The position numbers were made by a program, and so were the translations under genes. From Paramarasmius palmivorus (lineage: Eukaryota; Basidiomycota; Agaricomycetes; Agaricales; Marasmiaceae), in the NCBI GenBank assembly GCA_037176845.1, contig JAYKXP010000091.1, positions 124,001 through 188,000 on the forward strand: a stretch of 64,000 nt of DNA, read 5' to 3'. Shown piece by piece: positions 21,707 through 31,594 of the stretch (its first letter is position 1; each line of letters begins with the position of its first letter). The notes under the pieces are model-generated. The model saw nothing but the letters and a program-made list of their open reading frames with translations. It was not told the origin of the DNA and made no database searches.

Positions 21707-23968
21707 ATATCACTGTAGAAATAGTCAGTTTTGTGAATACAAATTGATTATTCACACACTGTTGTCCTCGAGTAGATGCACGAGTTCTGTATCGGGAACT
21801 TTGCTCTGATGATGTACTCTTTTGAGGTTGAGGAACTGCCTTTCTACGCTTCCGAGGCTCTCCACCAGCTGGCTCGGGATCTTTACGTTTAGCGTGGGTT
21901 TTTGAAAGAGTGGAATGTGTTGCTGTAGCATTTGTGGTGTCGGTAAGAGGCGGTGACGGAGATGGTAGCTCAGGAAGGGGAGAGATGGGCTTGTTTGGTT
22001 CCTTGTGGTTTACGCGAGATTTTGAGGCTTTCTTCTTCTCTAGCTGTTGCTTTTTCTTCAGTTCACGTTTGGACTGGATGCTATGACGAAGAGTAGAAAG
22101 AACACTGAAGAGTTTGACATTCTGACTTGTGTGGAATGGCCAGGAAACTGAGGTGAGAAGTGCGTCAAGGGATTCCTGTGTCTCGAGCATGAGGAGTTTG
22201 TCGATAATAAGGTTAACGAGTGATTTCGGAAGGAAAGATGGCCGGGAACGGTTGTAGTGATCGTCTTTGAGCCGTTCCTCCATCCACAGCTTCTTTTCAT
22301 AGACTGCGAGACTTGATCTGGCTTCCTCAATCTCCGGTTTCTTCAGCTGTGACGTTCTGCGTTTCGAAGTTTCGGTAGAAGGAGAGATGAAAGGAACGAG
22401 GTCGGAATTTGATGACTTGGCAAACTTGTCCTTGTGAACATCATCTGATATCTGATGTCGTTCACAACATAAGCTGCAAGGCAGATCACGTTTAGCATCC
22501 ACGCAATCAAGTGTCAATTCAGTGAGAGGTTCGCATTGATAAACACGATTCTCGCAAGCAACATAGCAGACTTTCTCAGCAAAGAAATAAGCTAGGGCAG
22601 GATCGATGCCGCTTGCCTTTTTGCCCGTATTCGGAAACCCTTGGGATAGGTCAAGGTTGGGAGGAAATGCTAGCTCAAAATTGTTCAATAGTCATGAGGA
22701 TCAAGAAAAGCAACTTACTTTCGGCAAGTTTATTAGCCTTGGATAACGTCTGAGTGGGTACCAGTATAATGCGCCGTCCTGAAGTCTCGAGATCACGTCC
22801 TGCACGACCACCATCCTGTTTCTGTCCATTCAATGTCTCCGCTGCACCGATAGAAAGGCTATCCACTATCGTCTTTGCGTGAATTCCATTCTGGAACGCT
22901 TTTGTAGCAATGACAACCTGGAGTTCCGGGTCAGATTCCAACAGCATGATTGTCTCTTCGTTATATTCGTCTTTGGCTATTGAATGGTATAGACGGATGC
23001 GTTTGAGAGGATTGACTGAGGAAGGTAGGCAGTTGAACAGAAAGAGGAAGACACGGAAGCCAAGTTCAATGGTTTGGACATGGATGATTGTTTTACGATG
23101 CTCGTTGAGATACGGAATGAGTTGCGGAAAGTCAAGACCACCAATCGGAGACGTGAGAGTTTGTACAATAATTTTAGTGTTGGGGCGTTCATTGGAACGT
23201 CGAATCAGATGAAAGTTGTTTCCGGAGAAGCCCAGAGTAGCACAGACGGAAGCAGTTGATGGGCCTGGCTGCAGGGTAGCTGTCATCCCAAAGATAGCAG
23301 AGTCTGGGAGACGTCCACATAAGAATGAACCAATCAGCCGGAAGGCTGGGCGGAAGGAAAGACCCCATTCATCAATGACATGGGCTTCTTCAGCGCATCC
23401 AAAGATGACATTCGAACGGAATGCCGGTGAATTGGGAATCTTGTACCAATCCGGCTCGCGTAGATGTTCAGGATCGACGACAACAAGATGGAAAGAGCAC
23501 TCGGCAATCTCTTTGACGATATTGATGCGACTAACTCGAGCAGCTGAGATGTTCTGTTGGGTGAATGCAAATGCCTTGATACCGAACTTTGCAGATTCCT
23601 TCACCTGAGTGCGGTATTCCAGTCAGAGAAGAGTGAAACGCTAGGAATCATACAATGTTATTTGCGAGGCCTTTGGTGGGTGCTATCACAATCCCGACTG
23701 GCTTCTTCTTGATCGGAACGTTGAACTGAGGGTATTTCCGAGTGTTTTGGCTGATCTCCAGGTGGACAAGGATGGGAACGATGAATAGAGCCGATTTTCC
23801 GTCACCAGTACCAGTAATGTACATCACCTGCATCAGATCAAGAATTTCGGCAATTGGTTCTCTTTGATGCGGCTTCAAACCATCCTTCCATTGAGGGATA
23901 TGCTTCTTCACAATCGAGTCGATGACTTTGAGGCCTTCAGAAGATCGGAAATCGAGCTTTACGGTCAT
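21624..23968 (-). CDS. RecQ-like superfamily 2 DNA helicase, three exons
   Basis: This is an ATP-dependent 3'-5' type helicase by family. Exons are 23968-23654, 23604-22719 and 22669-21624, open throughout, giving about 748 residues. Motif 0-like text (KPHQREPIAEIL) precedes Walker A GTGDGKSALF. Motif II is EEAH within CAEEAHVIDEWG..FRPAF, the RecQ aromatic-loop region, with EEAH in place of DEAH. Motif III is GMTATL; later HLIRRSNERPN, and motif VI QDGGRAGRD. After the core comes a Cys cluster (YVACEN, DCVDAKRDLPCSLCC) that could bind zinc, then a Lys/Pro-rich basic tail. The start codon lies only about 80 bp from the right inverted repeat. Intactness contrasts with the damaged DUF6589 partner. 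Confidence 0.85.
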
Positions 23969-24046
23969 CGGAAAATGGCAGATGGACGCGGAAGTACAAA
24001 ATTGGATGGTGGCTATACACCCAAAGGCGATACAAACAGGTACATA

Positions 24047-24081
24047 TATTAGGTAAGAAATGGGTGCGCTGCAACCCCCCC
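24047..24081 (-). repeat. Right terminal inverted repeat of DUF6589/helicase element
   Basis: Read on the minus strand this begins GGGGGGGTTGCAGCGCA and continues to TTACCTAATA, pairing with 17585-17619. It ends in seven C residues on the plus strand, then GCGACTTGCC flank. Confidence 0.7.
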
Positions 24082-24109
24082 GCGACTTGCCTAAGACTAA
24101 TGATATACT

Positions 24110-25570
24110 GCATACAAGGTTGTGTTGACTGGAGTTCCCGAAAGCTGTTCGACTCCACAGGTAACAGGCATAAGGAAAACGTAAGTAGTTTGATATATGA
24201 TTAACATCGGACATGTGGTGTCGTTCGTAGGTATCGGAAAGAGATCTTTGACGTCTAGGGATGACCCAGCAGTGGATAATGAATATTTGAATAGTGGATG
24301 ATGCGACGAATGGAAATAGTGAGTTCATTTCCATGTTCGGAAGATTTGTTCAACACAGCCCTATGGCGATGGAACCGAATAGAAGCTCCAACCCAAACAG
24401 GCATCTGCAACGTGAGGGCTGCACGGTGAACGAAGCATTGAGCGGCACAGCTACAAAGATCACGGAGGTGTGAAAGTTTCGAGAAGAAGCGATAAGAGCA
24501 AGTAGGAAGTATGATCCAAGTGAGGGTACAGCTCGCGGTCGAAACATAATCAAGGATACTTTATCCTAGATAAGTGTATTCTTTAGTGGGATACGCTAGA
24601 AGCACGGATCGTACGATGGGATCAGTGCCAATTTGCAACGTGCTGTTCGAGCATGTGGTGGCGCGGTGAATACACTTGACACAATGCCTTCGGGTGCTGC
24701 ACGTATTGAATTAGTACCTTCAGTCATAGAGAATATTGCGAACGTACCAATCTGCCGACAGTATCGTATCTGTGTAGTTACTCTAAATGTTCCGTTGCTT
24801 TGGCCCTTCATGATGGAAGTTGTTTCCAATCGTCGGCATCTTGCGATGATCTGGGCACGAAGTCGACCTCCCTGTTATCTTCTAGTCGGCCCGATTCATC
24901 CCTGGAGTAGATGAGCGATGACTGCTAGACCGACGACAATAGGATCGCCACGAGGAGACGGCATGCTCAGAATGGGGCTGTGAGTAAAATTGTATGCGAA
25001 TAAAGGGAACGAGTCGTGTTTAAGGACACATTGAAGATCTAGAGACGAGGTTGTGTGAGGGTATAGAAGCTACGAGGGCGTATCACGGAAAGGAGATGGG
25101 AGGGTCCAAAAGTATCAGAAAAGACTTGGTGAATAAAAAGAATGGGCAGACATTGTGCCCAGACTAGAGTGTGTGCATTGTGCGGCGGAGACAGCCTTCC
25201 GACAGTGGAGGATCAGATCAAGGTTTCTAGAAGTTTAAAAGAAAGATATGTACTGTAAACGAAGTAATTAACCAGGTCACGACGTTCTACTCACCGGATA
25301 TCCTATAAAGGTTATTCTGTCCACACGTTTGAACCACCCAATGAGAACCTCCAGAATTTGAGACGAAAGCCATGTCGTCCAGATAGTCACGTTTGTGGAG
25401 GCCCGGAAAGGTTTACCTGGTCGACGTCGCTGGTGAAGAGGTTAATCTTGTTTGGGTATAAACAAATAACGTCATTCGGATCCGGATCTTGCCATTCCGG
25501 TAGTTCTTGTACCGGAATACCCATCTTTTGTGCTTCTATCGTGGTCACATCTACAGCTTTGGAATCCATG
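24110..25570 (-). CDS. Family X copy upstream of NLR-2, unknown function
   Basis: This is the best-preserved 5' end of family X. An exon from about 25569 reads MGIPVQELPEWQDPDPNDV, then CLYPNKINLFTSDVDQ, and ends at a GTAAAC donor near 25416. After a short intron the next exon (about 25300-25378) reads DDMAFVSNSGG and HWVVQTCGQNNLYRISG, ending at GTGAGTAG. The following 1.2 kb matches the 9.1-10.2 kb block. No signal peptide, transmembrane segment or known fold was recognised. It is divergent from NLR-2. Later exons are uncertain because short frames overlap. Confidence 0.4.
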
Positions 25571-26008
25571 TATCAGCGGAGTGCGCTGGTTTCCAGCATG
25601 ATGCTGTGAATATCCCTGCGGACATATCAGTTACTGCGTGTATACCTCAAGTATGCCCAGCGCGTTGCGTACAGGGAAAGCTGTTAATAGATGTAGGTGG
25701 TTCTTGGGTGGTTCTCTAACTCATATTCTGAGGTAATGAATGCAGCTGGGTCCATGATTCTTTTTTCAAGCAGGTCCGAGTCATCCCCGCAGTCCAATGG
25801 TGTTCTCAATGAGGATTTGCAGTGTCTGATTAGCATTGACCGGTGACCAGCTGACCCTTGCCCTTTTTCTTCGACAGGCTAAACAAACGTGTAGTCACAG
25901 GGCATCCCTTTCAGGCCGTTATGATCGCATTTGATAATGCATAGCTTTCGAGTACATATGGGAGTATGCTGTACTATTCAATCGTTAAATTACGAGTTCG
26001 GAGTTATC
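25571..26008. other. 5' region shared by all three NLR modules
   Basis: This matches 1390-1806 and 58440-58828: a patch with GGGAAAGCTGTTAATAG, a CTGATTAGCATTGACC patch and a final GCTGTACTATTCA-type segment. These patches lie just before each NLR and may hold the shared NLR promoter or leader. No defined promoter element could be assigned. Confidence 0.4.
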
Positions 26009-27174
26009 CGAATTCGTTCTTTATCTGTCAATGCTTTTTTTGCTCGGTTGAGTTCTGCATTCTGATTGGCTAATAAAAATCCCATTTTCTCACGTCTGCC
26101 CATGTGTCATTGAACTAGTGTCATTGTTTTTAGTCAATCTTGCCTCGTCATCCCTTTTCTTTCCGGGCACGCTGACCTTCATTTTCCCTTTACTGTATTT
26201 GATTGCTACTCGACACTGTGACTTAGGGTCGTCTTAGAGTGCAAGGGGGAAGGAAGGATATGAATGACTCAGACAGGTACAAGCAGGCCAGGGCATATGG
26301 TGCGTAATTGATGCATAACCTACCCATTCAAAGACTCAGATTCTTCCTTGCAGTCCTTCAACTCACTCCAGTGCAACTATCCTCTTTACCCAAAGCATTC
26401 CAACCCCATTCCATATACAGCTACCCACATGTCCTATGTTGTTGCTTCATATTAATGATATTATGCAACCAATTATCCACTTCATCCGTCTGCGTGTGTT
26501 ATTCTCTCCGCCAGTATCCTGGTCTCGGAACTTTTCTTGGGCTTTTGTTGACATCGAAAATGTCCGCTTTGACGACTCTATCTCTAATGTTTTACCCACC
26601 TCCGAGTCCACCATATCAACAGCTCAAACGCATTCTGTGTTCCCTCAAAGTCAAGGCATATCTTCGAGAGGATGATATTGAAGGCAATAGTGTGGAGGTC
26701 AAATGATGTATATTTAAGTTGCCTGCAAGATGAATTTTGATTCTATTTGTGAAATACACTGTGTTTGCAGAGCGACATGGCAGGAGGTCCGACTGAAGTC
26801 ACGTATTGCATGGTATATTGTACCCATTATCTTCACCGTCTTTGTCCGTGAATATTGAACACTCAAGCCTCAGACTGGATCATCCCTTGAAGCTTAAAGC
26901 TTGAAGCCTGGTTATCCGAGGGTTTAAATGTTTAAATTTTGCAAGAGCATCCTGAGATTAAAACACGTGACAAGGTGCACAGAACTTGCAACGCACGTGT
27001 ACTCGTGCAATGTCAGTGATTCACTGCTGCCTGGTGCCCATTTATGCGGGAGTTCCACTGACCATGATTCCCATACACCTTCAAATTCTGTGCTGCAGAT
27101 AAAAGGCATCTTCAAAGTACAAAAAAAGAGCCGAACTCGAACCAGTGTCGGCCATTGCCGACCCACTCCGCTAG
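26009..27174. mobile_element. 1.17-kb insertion upstream of NLR-2 start
   Basis: In module copies 1 and 3 the sequence TTAAATTCAGAGCTTGG (or close) is continuous. In copy 2 it is split: TTAAATTA at about 26001-26008, then about 1.17 kb of unrelated sequence, then TTCAGAGCTTGG at 27175. The right end, read on the minus strand, carries a tRNA-like pol III promoter. The only open frames (26308-26706 and overlaps) have no domain. A short inverted match CGAGTTCGG at the left end versus CCGAACTCG near the right end was seen; no clear target duplication was found. Possibly a SINE-like composite. Confidence 0.6.
27128..27174 (-). other. tRNA-like pol III promoter (A box and B box), SINE-like head
   Basis: On the minus strand, TAGCGGAGTGG fits the A-box pattern and GGTTCGAGTTC, about 20 nt later, fits the B box; a run of seven T follows shortly. 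A full cloverleaf cannot be drawn (the acceptor stem is missing and the A-B spacing is short), so this is not a tRNA gene. It is better read as a tRNA-derived head or relic at the end of the insertion. Confidence 0.5.
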
Positions 27175-27225
27175 TTCAGAGCTTGGTATGCCATATTCTC
27201 TTCTTGCGCTCCCACTATCATCTCA

Positions 27226-30200
27226 ATGCTGAGAGAGGTCCCAGCAGCCTACTACCCAGGTTCTCAGGACTACGCATTCCTCAGCAGTGGTGACCACGTC
27301 GCACGACACGCGTCATCTCTGGATGTCAGCCATTCGGACTATTCCCATCAGCGAGTCCCTCCAGCTCTCATTCAGCAGCACTCCGCACACTATAACAGTG
27401 ATTATTCACTCCGCCCTGCTTGTTCGAGGACTGGTGATACACCATCATCCCGTCAACGTTTCCATCCGTATGAGAGGCAATCCAAATCTACAACAGCTAG
27501 TGACCAGCAAAATCTCTCGCTGAACCAGTCATCACGCAATCCATCTACCAATTACTCCCTTGCCATTCCGTCCACAGTAACGTATACAGGTCACCAACAC
27601 GTTCCGTCTAGGAACGAATATCATCTCATTCCTTCATCCACATCAGTTCAGCATTCCCTTTCCTATCACGCCATTCCGAATGCATACACGAACGAGCTAG
27701 CCTCTACATTGATTCCAAATACACCTTCCACCAACCAGGACGACTCCTCTGACTTGATTGAGGTCCATTCCCCCATAGTTGATCCTGCACTCCCATATCC
27801 CTCATCCGACGATGCGCTGGCCTTGTCTTCTGACTGCTGGGATTCCATCTCCAGTCATGTATGCGCAAATCAATCATCTACCACAACTCCAGATGGCTGC
27901 ACTGGGCCAAGCTCCTCATACCCATCCAGATCCACTGCAATCCTTTCGTCCCTGTCAGCCATTAACACATTATATTCATCACTAGAGGCTCCGACCATGT
28001 CGCAGTCGAATGACGCATCCCACTCGCAAGTACATACGACAATAAACGGAGGACAGGGGAACACTATTTTCGGAGACCAGGAAAACAACGTGTACTATCA
28101 AACTGATGATCGTGCGTCTTCTTTTATTCTAGCTGACAATCTAGCTCTGACGGATTTTCAAGCCATCAACAACCTCTGGAGTGAGATAGCAGATATTGGA
28201 GCGGGGTACGACTCCGGTGTTCGCTCCCCTCCTCCGCGATGCCATGAAGGGACGCGTACCAAAATTCAGGAATCCATTCTTGATTGGGTCCAAAGTGGCG
28301 ATCCAAATAACGAGCCCTTGTGCTGGTTATCCGGTCCTGCTGGTGTAGGAAAATCAGCTATTGCGCAAACTATTGCCGAGAAAACCAGCGAAGGAAACCT
28401 CATCGCTAGCTTTTTCTTTTGGCGTGGCGATTCACAACGAAACAACCCCTCAAAGTTGTTTCTCGTTATTGCTTACGGTTTGGCGCTCAAATATCCAGAG
28501 CTGCGGTGTTTCATTGGACAGGTTATCAAAGAAACGCCAAGTGTCCTAAAGGCCTCCATTGACATCAAGCTCCAGAAGCTGATCATTGAGCCATTATTAC
28601 AGCTCACCACCAACGATCTTGACGGGCTAATTATTATTGACGCGCTTGACGAGTGCTCTGGGGAGAAAGAGCAGCATCATGTGCTTCACCTGATTGAGTC
28701 CATTTTCTCCAAGATCCAGGGACGCCTTCCTCGCATTCTCATATGCAGTAGACCTGAGCCGGCTATCCAGGAGACACTTGGTACCCTGGATAAAGACCTT
28801 CATGTGCGCCGGCTTACCCTGGATGACAACTCGGAGTCAAGACGGGACATTGAAAAATACCTAAACACGGAGTTCACTCGAATACGAAATTGCGATCGAT
28901 GCAGAAACCTGGATTTTCCAGACCCTTGGCCCTCACCTTCTCAGATAGATGTTATTACCTGGAATGCCTCTGGGCAATTCATCTACGCCACTACCATTAT
29001 CAAGTTCATAGAGAACGAATTTGAGGCCCCATGTAAACAGCTTGAGAAGGTACTTGGGCAATGGAAAAACAAAGGTGGTAGTTCGCCATTTGCGCCCCTT
29101 GACCTTCTCTACTATCAAATCCTTTCCTCTTATCCACAAGTGAAACAAAAGCAGCTACGGGACACCCTCGGCTTTGTGATGTACGGTGCAAGGGGTAGAG
29201 GAGCAAACAATCCATTAACGATGGAGTTACTATATGACTTGTCTGCCGGGGAGGCACAGCTGCTACTTCGTCGAGCACGCTCTGTCATCACAGAAGCTGA
29301 CAACGGCTGGCTTCAAATTATTCACAAATCTTTCCGGGATTACCTAGAAGATGAATCCCGCTCCCATGAATTTTTCATCGACAAAGAGGTCTACTCCAAG
29401 ACATTCTTCTCACGTCTGATGCTTGAAGCCGTGATCAGGGAGGTGAAGAGCGGCTTGACTTGTATATCATCTGTATGTGTGTTCTTTCCTTATCATTCGT
29501 CTTCGTTACCCTGACAGCAAACTAGGATCAGAGGTATTGCAATTGCATGATAGCCATTACTCAGGGGGCATTTGAATACATATGGTCCGCGGACAGCACT
29601 CATGAAGCTTTCGACACAGCTGAAGTCTATGACTTTGTGATCAAGATATCACTTTTTTGCCGATGTCCCTTACCACAGATGATGCCACCCTGCACCCACA
29701 ATTTACCCGACTCTGACTATGAGCCTGATAAATTTACCAACAGTGTACTTTCTATGCATCTTGGGACAACGAAGAATGCACTTCCCATCTTTGCACGCTT
29801 GAGATTGCGTATCAGAAGGGAAGGAATGTCACACAAGGACGTTGGCAAACTTATTGATATACTTCAGACGTTGTGGATGACCGAACGGGAAGCCAAGGAA
29901 GCCTTACAGTCATCTGACTTGCATGAGTTTTTAGATACGCACAAGGCGATAATCATTTCGAATCTTCGAGCTTTCGATCCGGAATCTGAAAACTATTGCA
30001 AGTGTTCGACTTTCTACTGGAATTCTCCTGTGCATCTATGTGGTAATCACTACATTATCTCTCTGATGCCTGTGCTCTTTATGTCAACCTATGCCGCTAT
30101 CGAAGATTCGTCCAAGATGTTGGAGCTGATTGGGACGCTCACATGCTGGGAATACGGACTGAGGCATCTTCTCGACGATGGCGAATATCACTTGAAGAAA

Positions 30201-31079
30201 GTACGTCTCTTTTCTGACTGCATCATTTATGTGTCACTCATGCACAATTAGTTCGAGATCATTGAGAAGGTTCTGCCCACAATGGAATGGCAAAAATTAT
30301 ATGTTTTATTTGATTGGCTTGTGGTGCGAGATAAGATAACCTTTGATACCACACTGCAACACTGACACTTGTCTCAGTTGTCCCCTATTCGCCTTCCCGC
30401 AATGGGCAATGCATATCACACACGGGTTCTCAAGGTCCATACTTTTCTCCTAGACAGTTTGGCTTTTAATGATGGATCTAGAGAGTGCCTCCCATCCCAT
30501 TTTCAAATTGTTACCCGCATATGTGGCGCAGAGCCAGAACTCCTGGACGCTTGCACTCGCTGGTTTGAACAGTTTGATTTCTATGATCTCCATGACTGCA
30601 CGGATTGGTGTCTGGAATGGCTTGAAGTAAGTAGCGAGTCCTAATACCTCACTATGACTTCAAGTCGCTGATATATCTAGCAGTCGTTCCCCGCGATCCA
30701 TGCAAAGAAGAGCGGAGTTGCCATCGCAAAGTTTAATACATTACAGCAGAGGTGGAAAGACCTGAAAGGTGCCGAAGAAGATTTTCTAGGGAAGCGAAAA
30801 TCAACCGAAGAGGTCTCCGAGTTGTTGTTTGGAGAGCTAGCGCCCCAGGATCTGGACGCAAATGACATCCACATCATGAAGGAAATTGTACGCGGGTCCA
30901 AGGTCTCCACCAAGCCTAGGTGCCGCAAAACGTATTATGCATGGTCGTGGGGGTGGACTCTGAGGCTCCTAAGACCGCGTACTGGTACATTCAGCTGTCC
31001 CGATCGTTACATTGAGTGGATCAAGCCTGTTGACTGGCCCTATGCAGTCGAGGCAAACCCAACAGCTGGCTGCTTTTGA
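27226..31079 (+). CDS. NLR-2: NACHT-domain STAND protein, five exons
   Basis: This is a paralogue of NLR-1. Exons are 27226-29472, 29526-30200, 30252-30323, 30378-30626 and 30684-31079, about 1212 residues, all open. The N-terminal low-complexity region is shorter in the middle than in copies 1 and 3 (the segment after DQQNLSL is missing). The Gly/Asn motif is GGQGNTIFGDQENN. Walker A is GPAGVGKS and Walker B IIDALDEC. The C-terminal region is collinear with copies 1 and 3, including the exon-5 charged helix. The last exon ends TAGCF rather than TVGAV. Its 5' flank is interrupted by the 26009-27174 insertion, so the promoter context differs from the other two. Confidence 0.88.
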
Positions 31080-31594
31080 TTTGGCAAGACTTGAAGGGTG
31101 TATTTATAGTAGAACTAGCACTGTGTTACAGGAGTATTGACGCAGGATTGGTATCATGATCTCAAGCTTTGCTTTGTTACTCAAGCTGGACTCTAAATAC
31201 GAGCTTGCAAATTTAGCAAGCTAACACTTCATCATCACACTCATCATGACCGCACTATGTCTGATACTCCACCGTCGTAGAGTTCAAGCCCTGTTTTCAT
31301 GCTTCGGAGGATACGGTCGAAGGTTCCGGTAGTTTTGATCTTGACGAGAGGTGACTAGTGGACTTTCATTGTCGAGGATCCTAGACAAATGGCTGTCGGG
31401 CTAACACAAGAAAGATTAAGGACTTCATGATCGCCAGCGCAAATGGGTGTATGATAACGCACCGTGATATCGATCCCATCAACTAGCATAACCGTATGCT
31501 GCACCGTGTCCATCTAGCGCTCCCAACCAAACCTCTCGAATAGAGAGCGCGAACAGAACCATTAGAGGTGTATATCCCATATAGAAGTGGGTTA
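31080..31594. other. NLR-2 3' flank, no gene seen
   Basis: The first 150 bp resemble the NLR-1 and NLR-3 3' flanks (TCATCATCACACTCA patch). The rest is stop-rich and unique as far as I can see. The conserved downstream minus-strand gene of modules 1 and 3 is not present here. Confidence 0.5.

Larger units (their letters stand above)
17585..24081. mobile_element. DUF6589 + RecQ-like helicase element with terminal inverted repeats
   Basis: A 6.5-kb unit holds two convergent genes, a DUF6589 protein (plus) and a RecQ-like helicase (minus). It is bounded by an imperfect 35-bp inverted repeat at 17585-17619 and 24047-24081. Both ends start GGGGG, share TTGCAGCGCA and finish TTACCTAATA. The flanks fit an insertion: homology between 16.95-17.51 kb and 33.98-34.50 kb stops about 70 bp left of the element, and homology to the 9.1-kb block resumes about 30 bp right of it. 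I could not find a clean target-site duplication. That the unit transposes is inference; no catalytic transposase motif was recognised. Confidence 0.65.

Noticed and set aside
23864..24334. Helicase start at 24334 (longer N-terminus)
   Set aside because: The extra residues run through the inverted repeat and into flanking repeated DNA; the ATG at 23968 gives a compact protein starting just before the conserved RecQ region.
26308..26706. A 132-codon gene inside the 1.17-kb insertion
   Set aside because: It overlaps another frame of similar quality, has no domain, no splice logic and unusual composition.
27128..27174. A tRNA gene
   Set aside because: A and B boxes are present but no acceptor stem or full cloverleaf can be drawn, and the spacing is too short.
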